DNA of 64,000 nucleotides from Rhodococcus sp. ARC_M5 (GTDB taxonomy: Bacteria; Actinomycetota; Actinomycetes; Mycobacteriales; Mycobacteriaceae): the NCBI RefSeq assembly GCF_022810405.1, contig NZ_JALGQE010000004.1:248001-312000 (forward strand), given 5' to 3'. This document shows, piece by piece, positions 8,230-16,134 of the stretch. How positions within the stretch are numbered: position 1 is the stretch's first letter; each line of letters starts with the position of its first letter. Made by a program: the position numbers and the translations under genes. The notes beneath the pieces are model-generated. The model searched no databases and was not told the origin of the DNA. It saw only the letters and a program-made list of their open reading frames with translations.

Positions 8230-9438
8230 GTGCTTTCCTACTCCCGATCGATGTCCGCTGCCGCCTGCTGCCTTGCAGTGGCCGTGACCGTGGGATGCAG
8301 TTCGACGCCCTCGCAGCCCGTCGCCTCGTCGACCACTGCCTCGACCACCTCACCGGCCCCCGAATACGACCTGACGGGTGTGCCGGGCACCGTTCTCGAT
8401 TCCGAGGACTTCGGTGAGCGATCCGCCGAACTCTCCAACACGGGTGCCACGATGTACCGATTCGTGTACGAGTCGACGTCGGGCGTCGACAACTCCCCCA
8501 CAGCGGTCTCCGGGGTGGCAGCCGTTCCCGCAGGAACCCCGCCCGAGGGCGGGTGGCCGATCGTCGTCTACGGACACGGCACCACCGGCGTGGAGGCCGA
8601 TTGCGGACCCACCCTATATCCGGATCTGCTCGGATATCAGTTCGTGGTGCAGGATTTCACCGCACTCGGGTACGTCACCGTGCTCCCCGACTACCAGGGC
8701 CTGGGCACCGGCGGCGGCACCCATCCGTACCTGGAACCGCGAACCGCCGGAAACAACATGATCGACGCGGCTCGCGCAGCGCACACCGCATTGCCCGACG
8801 TGTCCACTCGCTGGGCCGCGGTCGGTCTGTCGCAGGGTGGCCAAGCAGCCTGGGCTGCAAACGAACTCGCCGCATCCTACGGTCAGGGCCTGGACCTGGT
8901 GGGGTCGGTGTCACTGTCGCCGCCGACCGACCTGACGCCCCTGGTTCGGTCCGCTGAGGACGGAACCTTGACCAGGCCGCAGAAGGAACTGATGCCGTAC
9001 TTGCTCTACGGCGCGCAGCACGTGGACCCCGCGATCGACCCGAAGGACTACAGCGGCAGCGTCGCCGAGGCCAACAGCGAGCTGCTGCTCACCTGCCAGG
9101 GCGGAGACATCGAGGGCAAGGAACGAGCAGTCCAGGCAATGGCACCCGACGAGTTCGCAGCCGACACACCGGAATTGGAGCAACGACTGCTCGACGTGGT
9201 GGGCCGCTACACCCTCCCGCAAGTGCGGACCGAGGTGCCGATGTTCGTGGCGTACGGCGCGAAGGACGACGTCGTGCTGCCGCAGTGGACTGCCGACGGC
9301 GTCGAAAAGGCATGTGCCTTGGGTGATTCGGTCGTCGCGCAGGAACAGCCCGAACAAGGTCACGACGTCAGTGACGAAGCGGCCATGCAGTTCCTCGCCG
9401 CCGTGTTCGCCGGCCAGTCGGTGCCCAGCACATGCTGA
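8230..9438 (+). CDS. secreted alpha/beta-hydrolase, secretory lipase family
   Basis: A 402-residue (GTG at 8230) or 395-residue (ATG at 8251) exported hydrolase. The N-terminus is a short signal sequence, AACCLAVAVTVGC, with a Cys that may be lipidated although the -3 residue (Thr) is atypical, then a Ser/Thr/Pro linker. The fold shows PIVVYGHGTTGVE (oxyanion region), the nucleophile elbow GLSQGG, an acid in VAYGAKDDVVLP and a His in EQGHDV. This is the pattern of LIP-type secretory lipases/esterases of actinobacteria. It overlaps the next hydrolase gene by 7 bp, suggesting joint action on extracellular and then intracellular esters or epoxides. Confidence 0.85.
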   Translation: MLSYSRSMSAAACCLAVAVTVGCSSTPSQPVASSTTASTTSPAPEYDLTGVPGTVLDSEDFGERSAELSNTGATMYRFVYESTSGVDNSPTAVSGVAAVPAGTPPEGGWPIVVYGHGTTGVEADCGPTLYPDLLGYQFVVQDFTALGYVTVLPDYQGLGTGGGTHPYLEPRTAGNNMIDAARAAHTALPDVSTRWAAVGLSQGGQAAWAANELAASYGQGLDLVGSVSLSPPTDLTPLVRSAEDGTLTRPQKELMPYLLYGAQHVDPAIDPKDYSGSVAEANSELLLTCQGGDIEGKERAVQAMAPDEFAADTPELEQRLLDVVGRYTLPQVRTEVPMFVAYGAKDDVVLPQWTADGVEKACALGDSVVAQEQPEQGHDVSDEAAMQFLAAVFAGQSVPSTC

Positions 9439-10322
9439 CGAGCGGCTCCGAAACGGAGCGAATCACCGAGTACACCCACGACGGCCTGGTGTTCGATGTC
9501 CTCGACCAGGGACCGATGGACGGCCCGGTCGTGTTGCTGCTGCACGGATTCCCCGAGCGGGCATCGTCGTGGTCCGCAGTGATGGCGATACTCAACGACG
9601 CAGGCATGCGAACGATTGCACCGGATCAGCGCGGATACTCGCCTCGCGCCCGGCCGCGGCGGCGTCGGGACTATCGCGTCGGTGCACTGGTGGGTGATGT
9701 GATCGCCTTGATCGACCGCATCGGACGGCCGGTTCACGTGGTCGGACACGACTGGGGCGCGAACATCGCGTGGGTCACCGCGGGCCGCCGACCCGACCTG
9801 GCGTTGTCGCTGACGGCATTCTCGGTTCCCCACCCCGGCGCGTTCATGACCGGCCTGCTCAGCTCGAAGCAAATACTGCACTCCTGGTACTTCGCGTTCT
9901 TCCAACTGCCGATACTGCCCGAGAAGTGGATGGCGCGCCCAGGCCAGAGGGCCGAAAAGTGGTACGAGAGAAGCGGTATGACTGCCGACGACCTGAAGCG
10001 TACGCGCACGGAGATCGTCGAGTACGGCGCGCTTCCCTTCGCTGTCACCTGGTATCGCGGACTGCCGTTCTCGAACCCGGGCATCGGTCGCCTGCGCATC
10101 ACCGTCCCGACCTCGATGGTGTGGAGTGACGGCGACACCTTCATCACCCGTTCCGCCATCGAGAATGCCCAGCGATACGTCGATGCGGCGTACACACTGA
10201 CAGTCCTGCCCGGCATCTCGCACTGGATTCCAACGCAGGCATCGAGAGCGGCCGCAGCCGCAATCCTGACCAACGCCGAACTCGCAGTTATGCAGGACTT
10301 CAGGCCCGATTCGTCTGCATAA
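9432..10322 (+). CDS. alpha/beta-hydrolase, epoxide hydrolase-like
   Basis: A 296-residue cytoplasmic alpha/beta-hydrolase. It has HGFPERASSW (oxyanion HGxP), the nucleophile elbow GHDWGANIAW with Asp as nucleophile, an acid region WSDGDTFI, and a catalytic His in GISHWIP. The Asp nucleophile and HGFPE motif are those of soluble epoxide hydrolases and haloalkane dehalogenases; the paired cap-domain Tyr residues look present (WYFAFFQLP, WYERSG, TWYRG), favouring epoxide hydrolase. The stop codon lies inside the right arm of a perfect 16 bp hairpin. Confidence 0.85.
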   Translation: MLTSGSETERITEYTHDGLVFDVLDQGPMDGPVVLLLHGFPERASSWSAVMAILNDAGMRTIAPDQRGYSPRARPRRRRDYRVGALVGDVIALIDRIGRPVHVVGHDWGANIAWVTAGRRPDLALSLTAFSVPHPGAFMTGLLSSKQILHSWYFAFFQLPILPEKWMARPGQRAEKWYERSGMTADDLKRTRTEIVEYGALPFAVTWYRGLPFSNPGIGRLRITVPTSMVWSDGDTFITRSAIENAQRYVDAAYTLTVLPGISHWIPTQASRAAAAAILTNAELAVMQDFRPDSSA

Positions 10323-10331
10323 CTGCGAGTT
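10279..10331 (+). terminator. perfect 16 bp inverted repeat spanning the stop codon
   Basis: AACTCGCAGTTATGCA (10279-10294) pairs exactly with TGCATAACTGCGAGTT (10316-10331) around a 21 nt loop. It contains the stop of the epoxide hydrolase gene and abuts the glyoxalase-fold remnant. No T-run follows, so it may be an intrinsic terminator of the high-GC kind or a dispersed repeat; a near-identical core occurs at 56364. Confidence 0.55.
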
Positions 10332-10332
10332 G

Positions 10333-10512
10333 GATGCGCTGTTGCACCTGGACTTTCGCGTCGACACTGTCGAACAACTCGACGAAGAGCACTCGCGCGC
10401 ACTCGAATTGGGGGCGCGGCTGTTGCGGGATCTGCGAGACGATCCAGAAGAGCCGATCCGAATCTATGCCGACCCGGCCGGCCACCCCTTCTGCATCTTC
10501 GTGGGGGGATGA
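10333..10512 (+). pseudogene. C-terminal remnant of a VOC/glyoxalase-like gene
   Basis: The frame encodes about 59 residues reading LLHLDFRVDTVEQLDEEHSR, then LELGARLLRD, EPIRIYADPAGHPFCIFVGG and a stop. This is the last beta-alpha-beta unit of a glyoxalase-like (VOC) protein, whose full length is normally about 120 residues or more. No upstream half is present; the sequence immediately before it is the inverted repeat and the end of the epoxide hydrolase gene. I read it as a truncated relic rather than a small functional gene. Confidence 0.65.
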
Positions 10513-10523
10513 ACCCAGCGCAC

Positions 10524-10704
10524 ATCCACGCCCCTCGCATGAATTCACGCCCGCTACACGGGGCGTGGATTACGACGAAGGGCGTCTATGCCGCTACACC
10601 CTGCCGATCAGCTCCCCACACTCGGAAACCCGACGCCACACATCTACGCCCCTTATCGGAATCCGCACCCCCTGCACGCGGTGCGGATTCCTGACCGGGG
10701 CGTA
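10524..10704. repeat. cluster of inverted repeats in a non-coding spacer
   Basis: The 218 bp between the VOC remnant and the hadAB gene end hold two perfect inverted repeats. ATCCACGCCCC (10524-10534) pairs with GGGGCGTGGAT (10560-10570). GGAATCCGCACC (10658-10669) pairs with GGTGCGGATTCC (10680-10691), nested inside TACGCCCC (10645-10652) and GGGGCGTA (10697-10704). They could terminate both convergent transcripts. Confidence 0.6.
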
Positions 10705-10730
10705 AATCCCCACACCACGGCCGCAGGCAC

Positions 10731-11846
10731 TCAGCCCAGTTGCACTGTCGCGGTAGCGCGGTGACCGAAGATTCGCTTGCCCTCGAAGGTCGCGCCCAGA
10801 GAGATGACCGCTGTACGCGTCGCCTCGTCCTTGGACTTGATCTTGCCGGTGAAGACGATCTCGGCGGCCTTGTGGGTGTCCACGGGAATGGGGGTGGTGA
10901 AGCGAACGGTGTAGTCCTTCACAGCGCCCGGATCGCCGAGCCACTCGCTGATGTAACCGCCGCCGACGCCCATCGTGAGCATTCCGTGCGCCAGCACGTT
11001 CTCGAGATCGATCATCTTGGCGAACTTCTCGCTCCAGTGAATCGGGTTCGCGTCGCCGGCAACGCCCGCGTAGTTGACCAGGTCGCCACGAGTGAGACTC
11101 ACTGTGCGCGAGGGAATCTCGTCGCCAACGTTCACCTCGTCGAACTTCTGCTTCGGCTGTCCCCGGTACTCCTCGACGATCAGCGGCTCGTGCTCCTGCG
11201 GAGTGGACAGAGTGTCGTGCTCACTCGAATCGGCACTGCTGGTATCGGTCGTCGCACCGAACATCACGATATTGCGAGCTGCCTCGGCGATAGCCGGATC
11301 GATCTCACCGGACCGGCCGACGAGCAAGGTGGTGTACGTGGTCTGCACCAGTTCGTTCTTCTGGTTGGACACGACGTTCTTGGTGACCATCATGTCGCGA
11401 CCCATGACCGTCTTGAACGAGTCGAGCGAAACATCGCACGTCAGTTGGTCGCCGGCGAGGATCGGCTTCTGGAACACCAGCACCTGATCGGTCTGCAGGA
11501 TCTGGCTCAGGTCGTAACCCTCCGCGATGGACTGGAGAAGCTTCTTCTGTGCAAGAGTGCCGACGAGCGACATGAATGTCAGAGGTGCAACGAGAGCACT
11601 GTGACCCAGCGCGGCCGCGGCGTCGCCGTCCCAGTGCGCGGGGTGGAAGTCCTGGACGGCCCGGGCGTATTCACGAACCTTCTCCCGACCCACCTCGTAG
11701 TAGTCCTCGGTGCGGTAGTGATAGCCGACCATGCTCCGAGCATGTTCCGCCGGATCGAATGCTTCCGCGCCGGGTGCTGCCGTACCGGACTCCGCTACCT
11801 GCTCTGCCACTGTTGTCCCACCGTCTCGTCCCCTGCTGTTCATCAT
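10731..11846 (-). CDS. fused (3R)-hydroxyacyl-ACP dehydratase, HadA-HadB type
   Basis: A 371-residue double hot-dog protein. The N-terminal half (about 30-190: YHYRTEDYYEVGREKVREYA, AVQDFHPAHWD) matches the FAS1-like dehydratase domain of HadA/HadC. The C-terminal half (about 225-371) is a MaoC domain with the hydratase-2 motif YAGVAGDANPIHWSEKFA and AHGMLTMG, as in HadB. In mycolic-acid bacteria separate HadA and HadB form the FAS-II dehydratase for long acyl-ACP chains; here both are in one chain, as known for some Rhodococcus and relatives. The annotated start is ATG at 11846; a GTG at 11810 preceded by GGTGGGA is an attractive alternative. It is convergent with the VOC remnant. Confidence 0.85.
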   Translation of the reverse strand: MMNSRGRDGGTTVAEQVAESGTAAPGAEAFDPAEHARSMVGYHYRTEDYYEVGREKVREYARAVQDFHPAHWDGDAAAALGHSALVAPLTFMSLVGTLAQKKLLQSIAEGYDLSQILQTDQVLVFQKPILAGDQLTCDVSLDSFKTVMGRDMMVTKNVVSNQKNELVQTTYTTLLVGRSGEIDPAIAEAARNIVMFGATTDTSSADSSEHDTLSTPQEHEPLIVEEYRGQPKQKFDEVNVGDEIPSRTVSLTRGDLVNYAGVAGDANPIHWSEKFAKMIDLENVLAHGMLTMGVGGGYISEWLGDPGAVKDYTVRFTTPIPVDTHKAAEIVFTGKIKSKDEATRTAVISLGATFEGKRIFGHRATATVQLG

Positions 11847-11896
11847 TACCCGAGAAACCTACCCAACAACGGCGTTCGTTGGCCAGGCCGGCGGGT

Positions 11897-12865
11897 TCAA
11901 GCAGAACGGTGTCGCGGAGCGTCGTGGTATCCCACCATTCCCACCATCGTGGCCTGTGGGTACGGCACTGCGTCGGCGATCGTGGCTCCGCGCGGGCGGT
12001 GCCGACGCGAGGCGACGGCGTCGACCGCCATCAGAGCGGCGCCGTGCGCGGTGAGGGACTCGGGATTCGCGGGTGCAACGACCGGCAGCATGAGATCGCG
12101 GCGGAACAGGCGTCGAAGCGACGGGATGTTGGCGCAGCCGCCGACCATCACCAGAGCGTTCACGGCACAGGGCGCGTCGACGATGACGCTGGCGACCCAG
12201 TCCTCCAACGACCCGATGCTGCGCTCGAGCACATCGTCGAAAGTATTGCGCCACAACCTCACCGGACCACCGATGAACGGCCCGGCGACCTCCGCCACGC
12301 GCAGTCGGGAGAGCTGTTCGCGTGCCGTACGGGTGGAGACCATCAACTGCGCTCGGGCGTGCTCGGACGCCAGCTCGTCCGCACCGTACGTCGAGAGCAA
12401 GTAGCGCGAGATCTGCTCGTCGCAGCTGTTGCCACCGAACAGGGTGGTGCGCACCGAAGTGAAGACCGTTCCGGTTGCCGGGTCCGCGACGGACATCGTG
12501 GTCCCGGATGCGCCGACGTCACAGATCGCCACGGTACGAGCGCCCTCGAGCTGGCCGGTGCCGCGCAGATACCGCAACTGAGCACCGAGTTCCGATGCGA
12601 CCAGCAGGCGGTCGGCCTCGTAGGTGGAGTAGGCGGACGTGCGCGCGCGAGCACCGGGATCGTCGGGCACAGCCAACACGATGTCGGTTCTCTCGACCAT
12701 CTGATCGCGCGACATGGAGTCCAACAGATCGAGGGCGACCTGCAGGTGGTCGTCGGGATCGAAGGAGTGGACGATATGGGCCGACCGTACCGACTCGTCG
12801 ACCGCATCGACGGCGACCCCTCGGGCAGTGGCGGAACCCACCGAAACACCAAGGACTGTTCTCAT
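11897..12865 (-). CDS. Hsp70/actin-fold ATPase-like protein without substrate domain
   Basis: A 322-residue protein with the actin/Hsp70 nucleotide-binding pattern: VLGVSVGSATARGVAV at the N-terminus (phosphate 1), ICDVGASGTTMSVAD (phosphate 2, compare DnaK DLGGGTFD), and LVMVGGCANIPSLRRLF (adenosine motif). There is no C-terminal peptide-binding domain and no membrane helix. It is clearly paralogous to the 16135-17733 protein: SELGAQL, the DVGASGT block, the GPF(I/V)GG region and the AHGAA ending all align. The start follows a GAGGGA site. A partner, scaffold or regulatory role is inferred; catalysis is unproven because the phosphate-1 loop is not canonical. Confidence 0.75.
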   Translation of the reverse strand: MRTVLGVSVGSATARGVAVDAVDESVRSAHIVHSFDPDDHLQVALDLLDSMSRDQMVERTDIVLAVPDDPGARARTSAYSTYEADRLLVASELGAQLRYLRGTGQLEGARTVAICDVGASGTTMSVADPATGTVFTSVRTTLFGGNSCDEQISRYLLSTYGADELASEHARAQLMVSTRTAREQLSRLRVAEVAGPFIGGPVRLWRNTFDDVLERSIGSLEDWVASVIVDAPCAVNALVMVGGCANIPSLRRLFRRDLMLPVVAPANPESLTAHGAALMAVDAVASRRHRPRGATIADAVPYPQATMVGMVGYHDAPRHRSA

Positions 12866-13001
12866 GTTCCCTCGCCTCGACTGGCTACTCCGACCTGCCG
12901 ATACTAACCGCCGAACCGTCTTCTGGACAGCATTTATGGCATCTTGGTGAACTTATGGTTTGTTTTGGGAGAGGTAACAAGAAAGAGCAGCGACTTCTGC
13001 G

Positions 13002-13289
13002 TCAGGCGACGTGATCGAAGGGGTCGCGACGGACGGCAAGCAGCGAACCCCACTCCTCCTGCGCCGACGTCATCGCAGCACAGGCGACACCGTTGGCCGA
13101 GTCCATTCCACGCGCCGCCGCGACGATCGAACGAGCCGACTGCACCAGCGACACATCGAAACGAAAGCTGTGGGCCGCCAATTCGGCGAACGCTTCGTCC
13201 GGACTACAGCCACGCAGCGCGATGAGAACACCCACCGCCCTGTCGATGGTCGTGCGGGTCACCGGTTCTGCTGCGGGATTGTCGGTCAT
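13002..13289 (-). CDS. stand-alone ANTAR-domain protein
   Basis: A 95-residue protein in which residues about 10-60 form an ANTAR domain: RTTIDRAVGVLIALRGCSPD, EAFAELAAHSFRFDVSLVQS, and ARSIVAAA. ANTAR domains bind paired hairpins in nascent RNA and prevent termination. Usually they sit behind a GAF or receiver sensor domain; here none is attached. The C-terminal 30 residues are unassigned. It lies between two actin/Hsp70-fold genes on the same strand. The start has GGTGAG 6 bp upstream. Targets are unknown. Confidence 0.75.
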   Translation of the reverse strand: MTDNPAAEPVTRTTIDRAVGVLIALRGCSPDEAFAELAAHSFRFDVSLVQSARSIVAAARGMDSANGVACAAMTSAQEEWGSLLAVRRDPFDHVA

Positions 13290-13439
13290 CGGATACTCAC
13301 CGTCTACTGGTCGATCACTCGATGGTAGCGACGCGTGAGCAGAAGTTCAGGTGTGCGAGTCGAATTCACATACCCGTCACGAGAAGGACTTGTCGAAGTA
13401 TCAAAACCACTCGCTCACAATGGAATCAGCGAATCGATG

Positions 13440-14555
13440 TCACTCGACCGAATCCTCCGACGGGCCTGCGTCGGCGGTGGGATCGGTGATGGTGGGCTCG
13501 GTGGTGGGGGGATCGGTGGTGGTGGGCTCGGTGGTGGGGGGATCGGTGGTGACGGGATCGGTGGTCACCGGAACTTCGGTGGTCGGCTCGGACGGGTCCG
13601 TCGACGGAACCTCGGGGTCGGGGTCTGGCTCGGGCTCGACGGTCGGCGATTCTTCACCGCTCGAATCGCCGCCATCGGTGTCACCGCCGGTACCCCCTTC
13701 CGGTCTTCCGCCGGCCGGATCTCCCTTCCCCGAATTGCCGCCGCTACCCGAATCACCGCCGCTCGACGGCACCTCGCTGCCCGGAGTGACGACCGGACCC
13801 GTCGGCAGTACTTCGCTCCAGGTACCGACCGGGAGCGGCCCGTACACGGGTGACTCGAAGAGCGCCGTCTCGGCCGGTGGACTCGACACTGCACCGACAG
13901 AATCGGCGACCACCACCAGCGGCGGAGACCCGGTTGCATTGCTTCTGCTCGACGGCCGCTCGGCGACATCGTTGACGTCAGCGGTGTCGACCACGCTGTT
14001 CTGCGTTTGACCGACAGCCGTCAAGGCCCAGACCGTGGCTCCGCTCAGCGCGGCGAGAACCGCGACGCCCAGAGCGATCATCGTCAGTCGCGCGCTGCGT
14101 GGGGTGTCGGACGCGTCTGCCTCGGCACGACTTCCGTCACCATCGCCCGGCGCGGGGCCGTCGGATACCGTGTCGCCCCTCCAGACGGCGGGGCCGGTCG
14201 CGATACCGATCAGCGCCGCTGCGATTCCCAACGGAACCTCGTCGTTCAACCGCGGATCTCCGGCGTCCACCACCCCGACATCGCCGACCTGGTGGGCAGC
14301 CAAGGCGGCGCGAACTATCCCGCAGAGCGCGATGCTGTCGCAGACCACCGCAGATCCGGCGATGAGCAGGTCGTTCTGGGCCGCCTGCACCCTCATGATT
14401 CCGAGCATCGTGGTGACGGCGTCACCGACACCGCCGGGAGCCGCGGCGACGGACACAGTGCGAGCGGAGATGGGCCCTAGTTCGGGCAGGTCGGCCTCGA
14501 CCAGAACAGCCGACACTTCTTCGACACCGACGTGTACGCCGAGCGCTATGGACAT
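13440..14555 (-). CDS. membrane protein with DUF7159/actin-like N-terminus and Pro/Thr-rich tail
   Basis: A 371-residue protein. Residues 1-125 (MSIALGVHVGVEEVSAVLVE, LLIAGSAVVCDSIALC, VPLGIAAALIGIATG) resemble the N-terminal fold of the neighbouring Hsp70-like proteins and of mycobacterial DUF7159 proteins, but the phosphate-2 and adenosine motifs are absent. One transmembrane helix follows at about 153-176 (LTMIALGVAVLAALSGATVW), then a 195-residue tail rich in Gly/Ser/Glu and ending in near-perfect TTDPPTTEPT repeats. The start at 14555 follows a GGGGGAG site; an upstream start at 14597 is less likely. Expected topology is cytoplasmic head and extracytoplasmic tail. Function unknown. Confidence 0.65.
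   Translation of the reverse strand: MSIALGVHVGVEEVSAVLVEADLPELGPISARTVSVAAAPGGVGDAVTTMLGIMRVQAAQNDLLIAGSAVVCDSIALCGIVRAALAAHQVGDVGVVDAGDPRLNDEVPLGIAAALIGIATGPAVWRGDTVSDGPAPGDGDGSRAEADASDTPRSARLTMIALGVAVLAALSGATVWALTAVGQTQNSVVDTADVNDVAERPSSRSNATGSPPLVVVADSVGAVSSPPAETALFESPVYGPLPVGTWSEVLPTGPVVTPGSEVPSSGGDSGSGGNSGKGDPAGGRPEGGTGGDTDGGDSSGEESPTVEPEPDPDPEVPSTDPSEPTTEVPVTTDPVTTDPPTTEPTTTDPPTTEPTITDPTADAGPSEDSVE
13481..13570. repeat. 30 bp tandem repeat, three copies
   Basis: Three consecutive 30 bp units (13481, 13511, 13541) start with GATCGGTGGT and contain GGTGGGCTCG GTGGTGGGGG; the third has diverged. On the minus strand they encode the TTDPPTTEPT decapeptide repeats of the tail, making the protein prone to length variation. 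Confidence 0.85.
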
Positions 14556-14636
14556 GGTCGTCGACTCCCCCGAATTCGATTCGGGCTCAGAGTACACTTC
14601 GAGCCCCTAATCGGGGAAACATACTGTTTTTGTCGG

Positions 14637-16079
14637 TCAGAACTCCATCGCGCTCGCCTCGCTTCGGGCCGCCTCTGCAGCGCGACGCTCGCGCTCGAAC
14701 AGCAGCCCGAACGTGAATCCGTTCTCTCCCGTGGTCGTCCCCGCCCTCGCACCGAGTGTTCGCAGAATGTCCGCAGCGATCACCGCGTCCTGATGCTCGC
14801 CGAGTACTTCCTGAATCGTTTTGAACCGCTTGATGTTCGTCTTCGAGGTTTTCTTGTCCATCACCGGCGCGACCAACTCGGCCGCATATCGAGCTCGCTT
14901 CGACGCCTTCCGTGCGCGATGCAACGCCTCGTCGTCGGTGCCGCGCACAGCGGTCCTGGTGCGATCGACGGCCTTCTTCCCGGCCTTGCGCGCGAGTTTG
15001 ACCAGCAGGCGGTCGCTGACCTCGCCGTCTATCGGCAACCTCCGCGACCACGCCGACACCGTCGTGAGCAGTTCGCGGTAGCGTTCGCCGTCGAGTTCGG
15101 TCATCGCCGTCTCGCGATACCTGATCTGCTCGGCCAACAGGTCGTTCTCGATGCGCGACGCCACCGGGCCCAACACGAGTTCGGGCGGCAGTTCACGCAG
15201 CGCCGCCGCGAACCGAGCGCGCTGCACCTGCCGATCTCGCACCTCACCGAGAATGCTTGCATACCAAGCCAGTTCGGCATCCAGGTGCGCTGCGGGCTCG
15301 TCCTCGAACACGCTCCCGAACACCCGGAGGGTACTGCGGTACCGCCGAATCGCCACCCTCGTGGAGTGGATCGGATCCAACCCTCGGCGCAGGTACACAT
15401 CTCCCGCGACGATTGCCTGTGCCTGATCGTCGAGGTAGTTCATCAACAGCTCTATCCCGGGTTCGGCCGGTGCCTGACGCACCACCGACAACGCCCGATC
15501 CAGCTTCGACGGGTGTGCCGACGGCCGCGCTCCGGCAGCGCGGAGCGTCTTGCCTGCCTTCTTCAGGAAGGACTCCGAGCCGGCGGGCCCGAGCTCCACC
15601 TCGACCTCCCGCCAGCGCGGACCGGTCGCGCCGCCGATGAGAACCACGGACACCTCGTCGTCGGCGATCTCCGCGACCACGGCTCCGTCGGCGTCGGACA
15701 CCGTGTGGATGGTGCGATGGGTGGTCAGTGTCGCGACCGCGGACAACTCCCCACCCATCACCGCGCCCCGAAGCACGTCGCTCAGCTCGTCCGGGATTGC
15801 ATCGTGCGCGCCGCTGCCGAGCGGGAGCCGAATCTCCGTCCGCGCCTTCTCTGCCGGGACCTTCGCATGCCAGCCGTTGTCGGAATCACCGGTGCGACGC
15901 CGCACGGTGATTCCGCGGCGCAACAGATCGTGTCCGACGGTATCGAAGTACTCGCTGCTCAGATCGGTCTCACTCGGAATCAGTGCGCCTCCGTCCGGCA
16001 CCAGTGAAGCGAGAGTGGGCAACTGGAAATCTGCGTCGACGTCGAACTTGTCTTCGCGCTCGGTCTGAATCGACTCCAT
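14637..16079 (-). CDS. CYTH-CHAD domain protein
   Basis: A 480-residue two-domain protein. The CYTH (triphosphate tunnel) domain occupies about residues 1-195 and opens with the signature TEREDKFDVD (ExExK), followed by SSEYFDTVGHDLLRRGITVR and WHAKVP. The CHAD domain follows at about 205-470, with its conserved basic helices HSTRVAIRRYRSTLRVFG and LHRARKASKRARYAAELV. CYTH proteins bind or hydrolyse triphosphates and CHAD domains bind inorganic polyphosphate, so a role in polyphosphate metabolism or localisation is likely. The start at 16079 has AGGA at usable distance; 16088 is an alternative. It sits within the actin/Hsp70-fold gene cluster. Confidence 0.88.
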   Translation of the reverse strand: MESIQTEREDKFDVDADFQLPTLASLVPDGGALIPSETDLSSEYFDTVGHDLLRRGITVRRRTGDSDNGWHAKVPAEKARTEIRLPLGSGAHDAIPDELSDVLRGAVMGGELSAVATLTTHRTIHTVSDADGAVVAEIADDEVSVVLIGGATGPRWREVEVELGPAGSESFLKKAGKTLRAAGARPSAHPSKLDRALSVVRQAPAEPGIELLMNYLDDQAQAIVAGDVYLRRGLDPIHSTRVAIRRYRSTLRVFGSVFEDEPAAHLDAELAWYASILGEVRDRQVQRARFAAALRELPPELVLGPVASRIENDLLAEQIRYRETAMTELDGERYRELLTTVSAWSRRLPIDGEVSDRLLVKLARKAGKKAVDRTRTAVRGTDDEALHRARKASKRARYAAELVAPVMDKKTSKTNIKRFKTIQEVLGEHQDAVIAADILRTLGARAGTTTGENGFTFGLLFERERRAAEAARSEASAMEF

Positions 16080-16134
16080 ATCGCCCATCCTGCCTCGAGT
16101 GCCGGGGCCGGTGTCGTCGGAAACTACAGACCGG

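Noticed and set aside
10740-12404. 554-codon plus-strand open frame across hadAB and the Hsp70-like gene
   Set aside because: It spans two real minus-strand genes and their spacer, has no domain and is compositionally a shadow.
13440-13620. G-rich tandem DNA repeats as a possible regulatory or recombination element
   Set aside because: The 30 bp units are in frame and encode the Pro/Thr tail of a membrane protein, which explains them.
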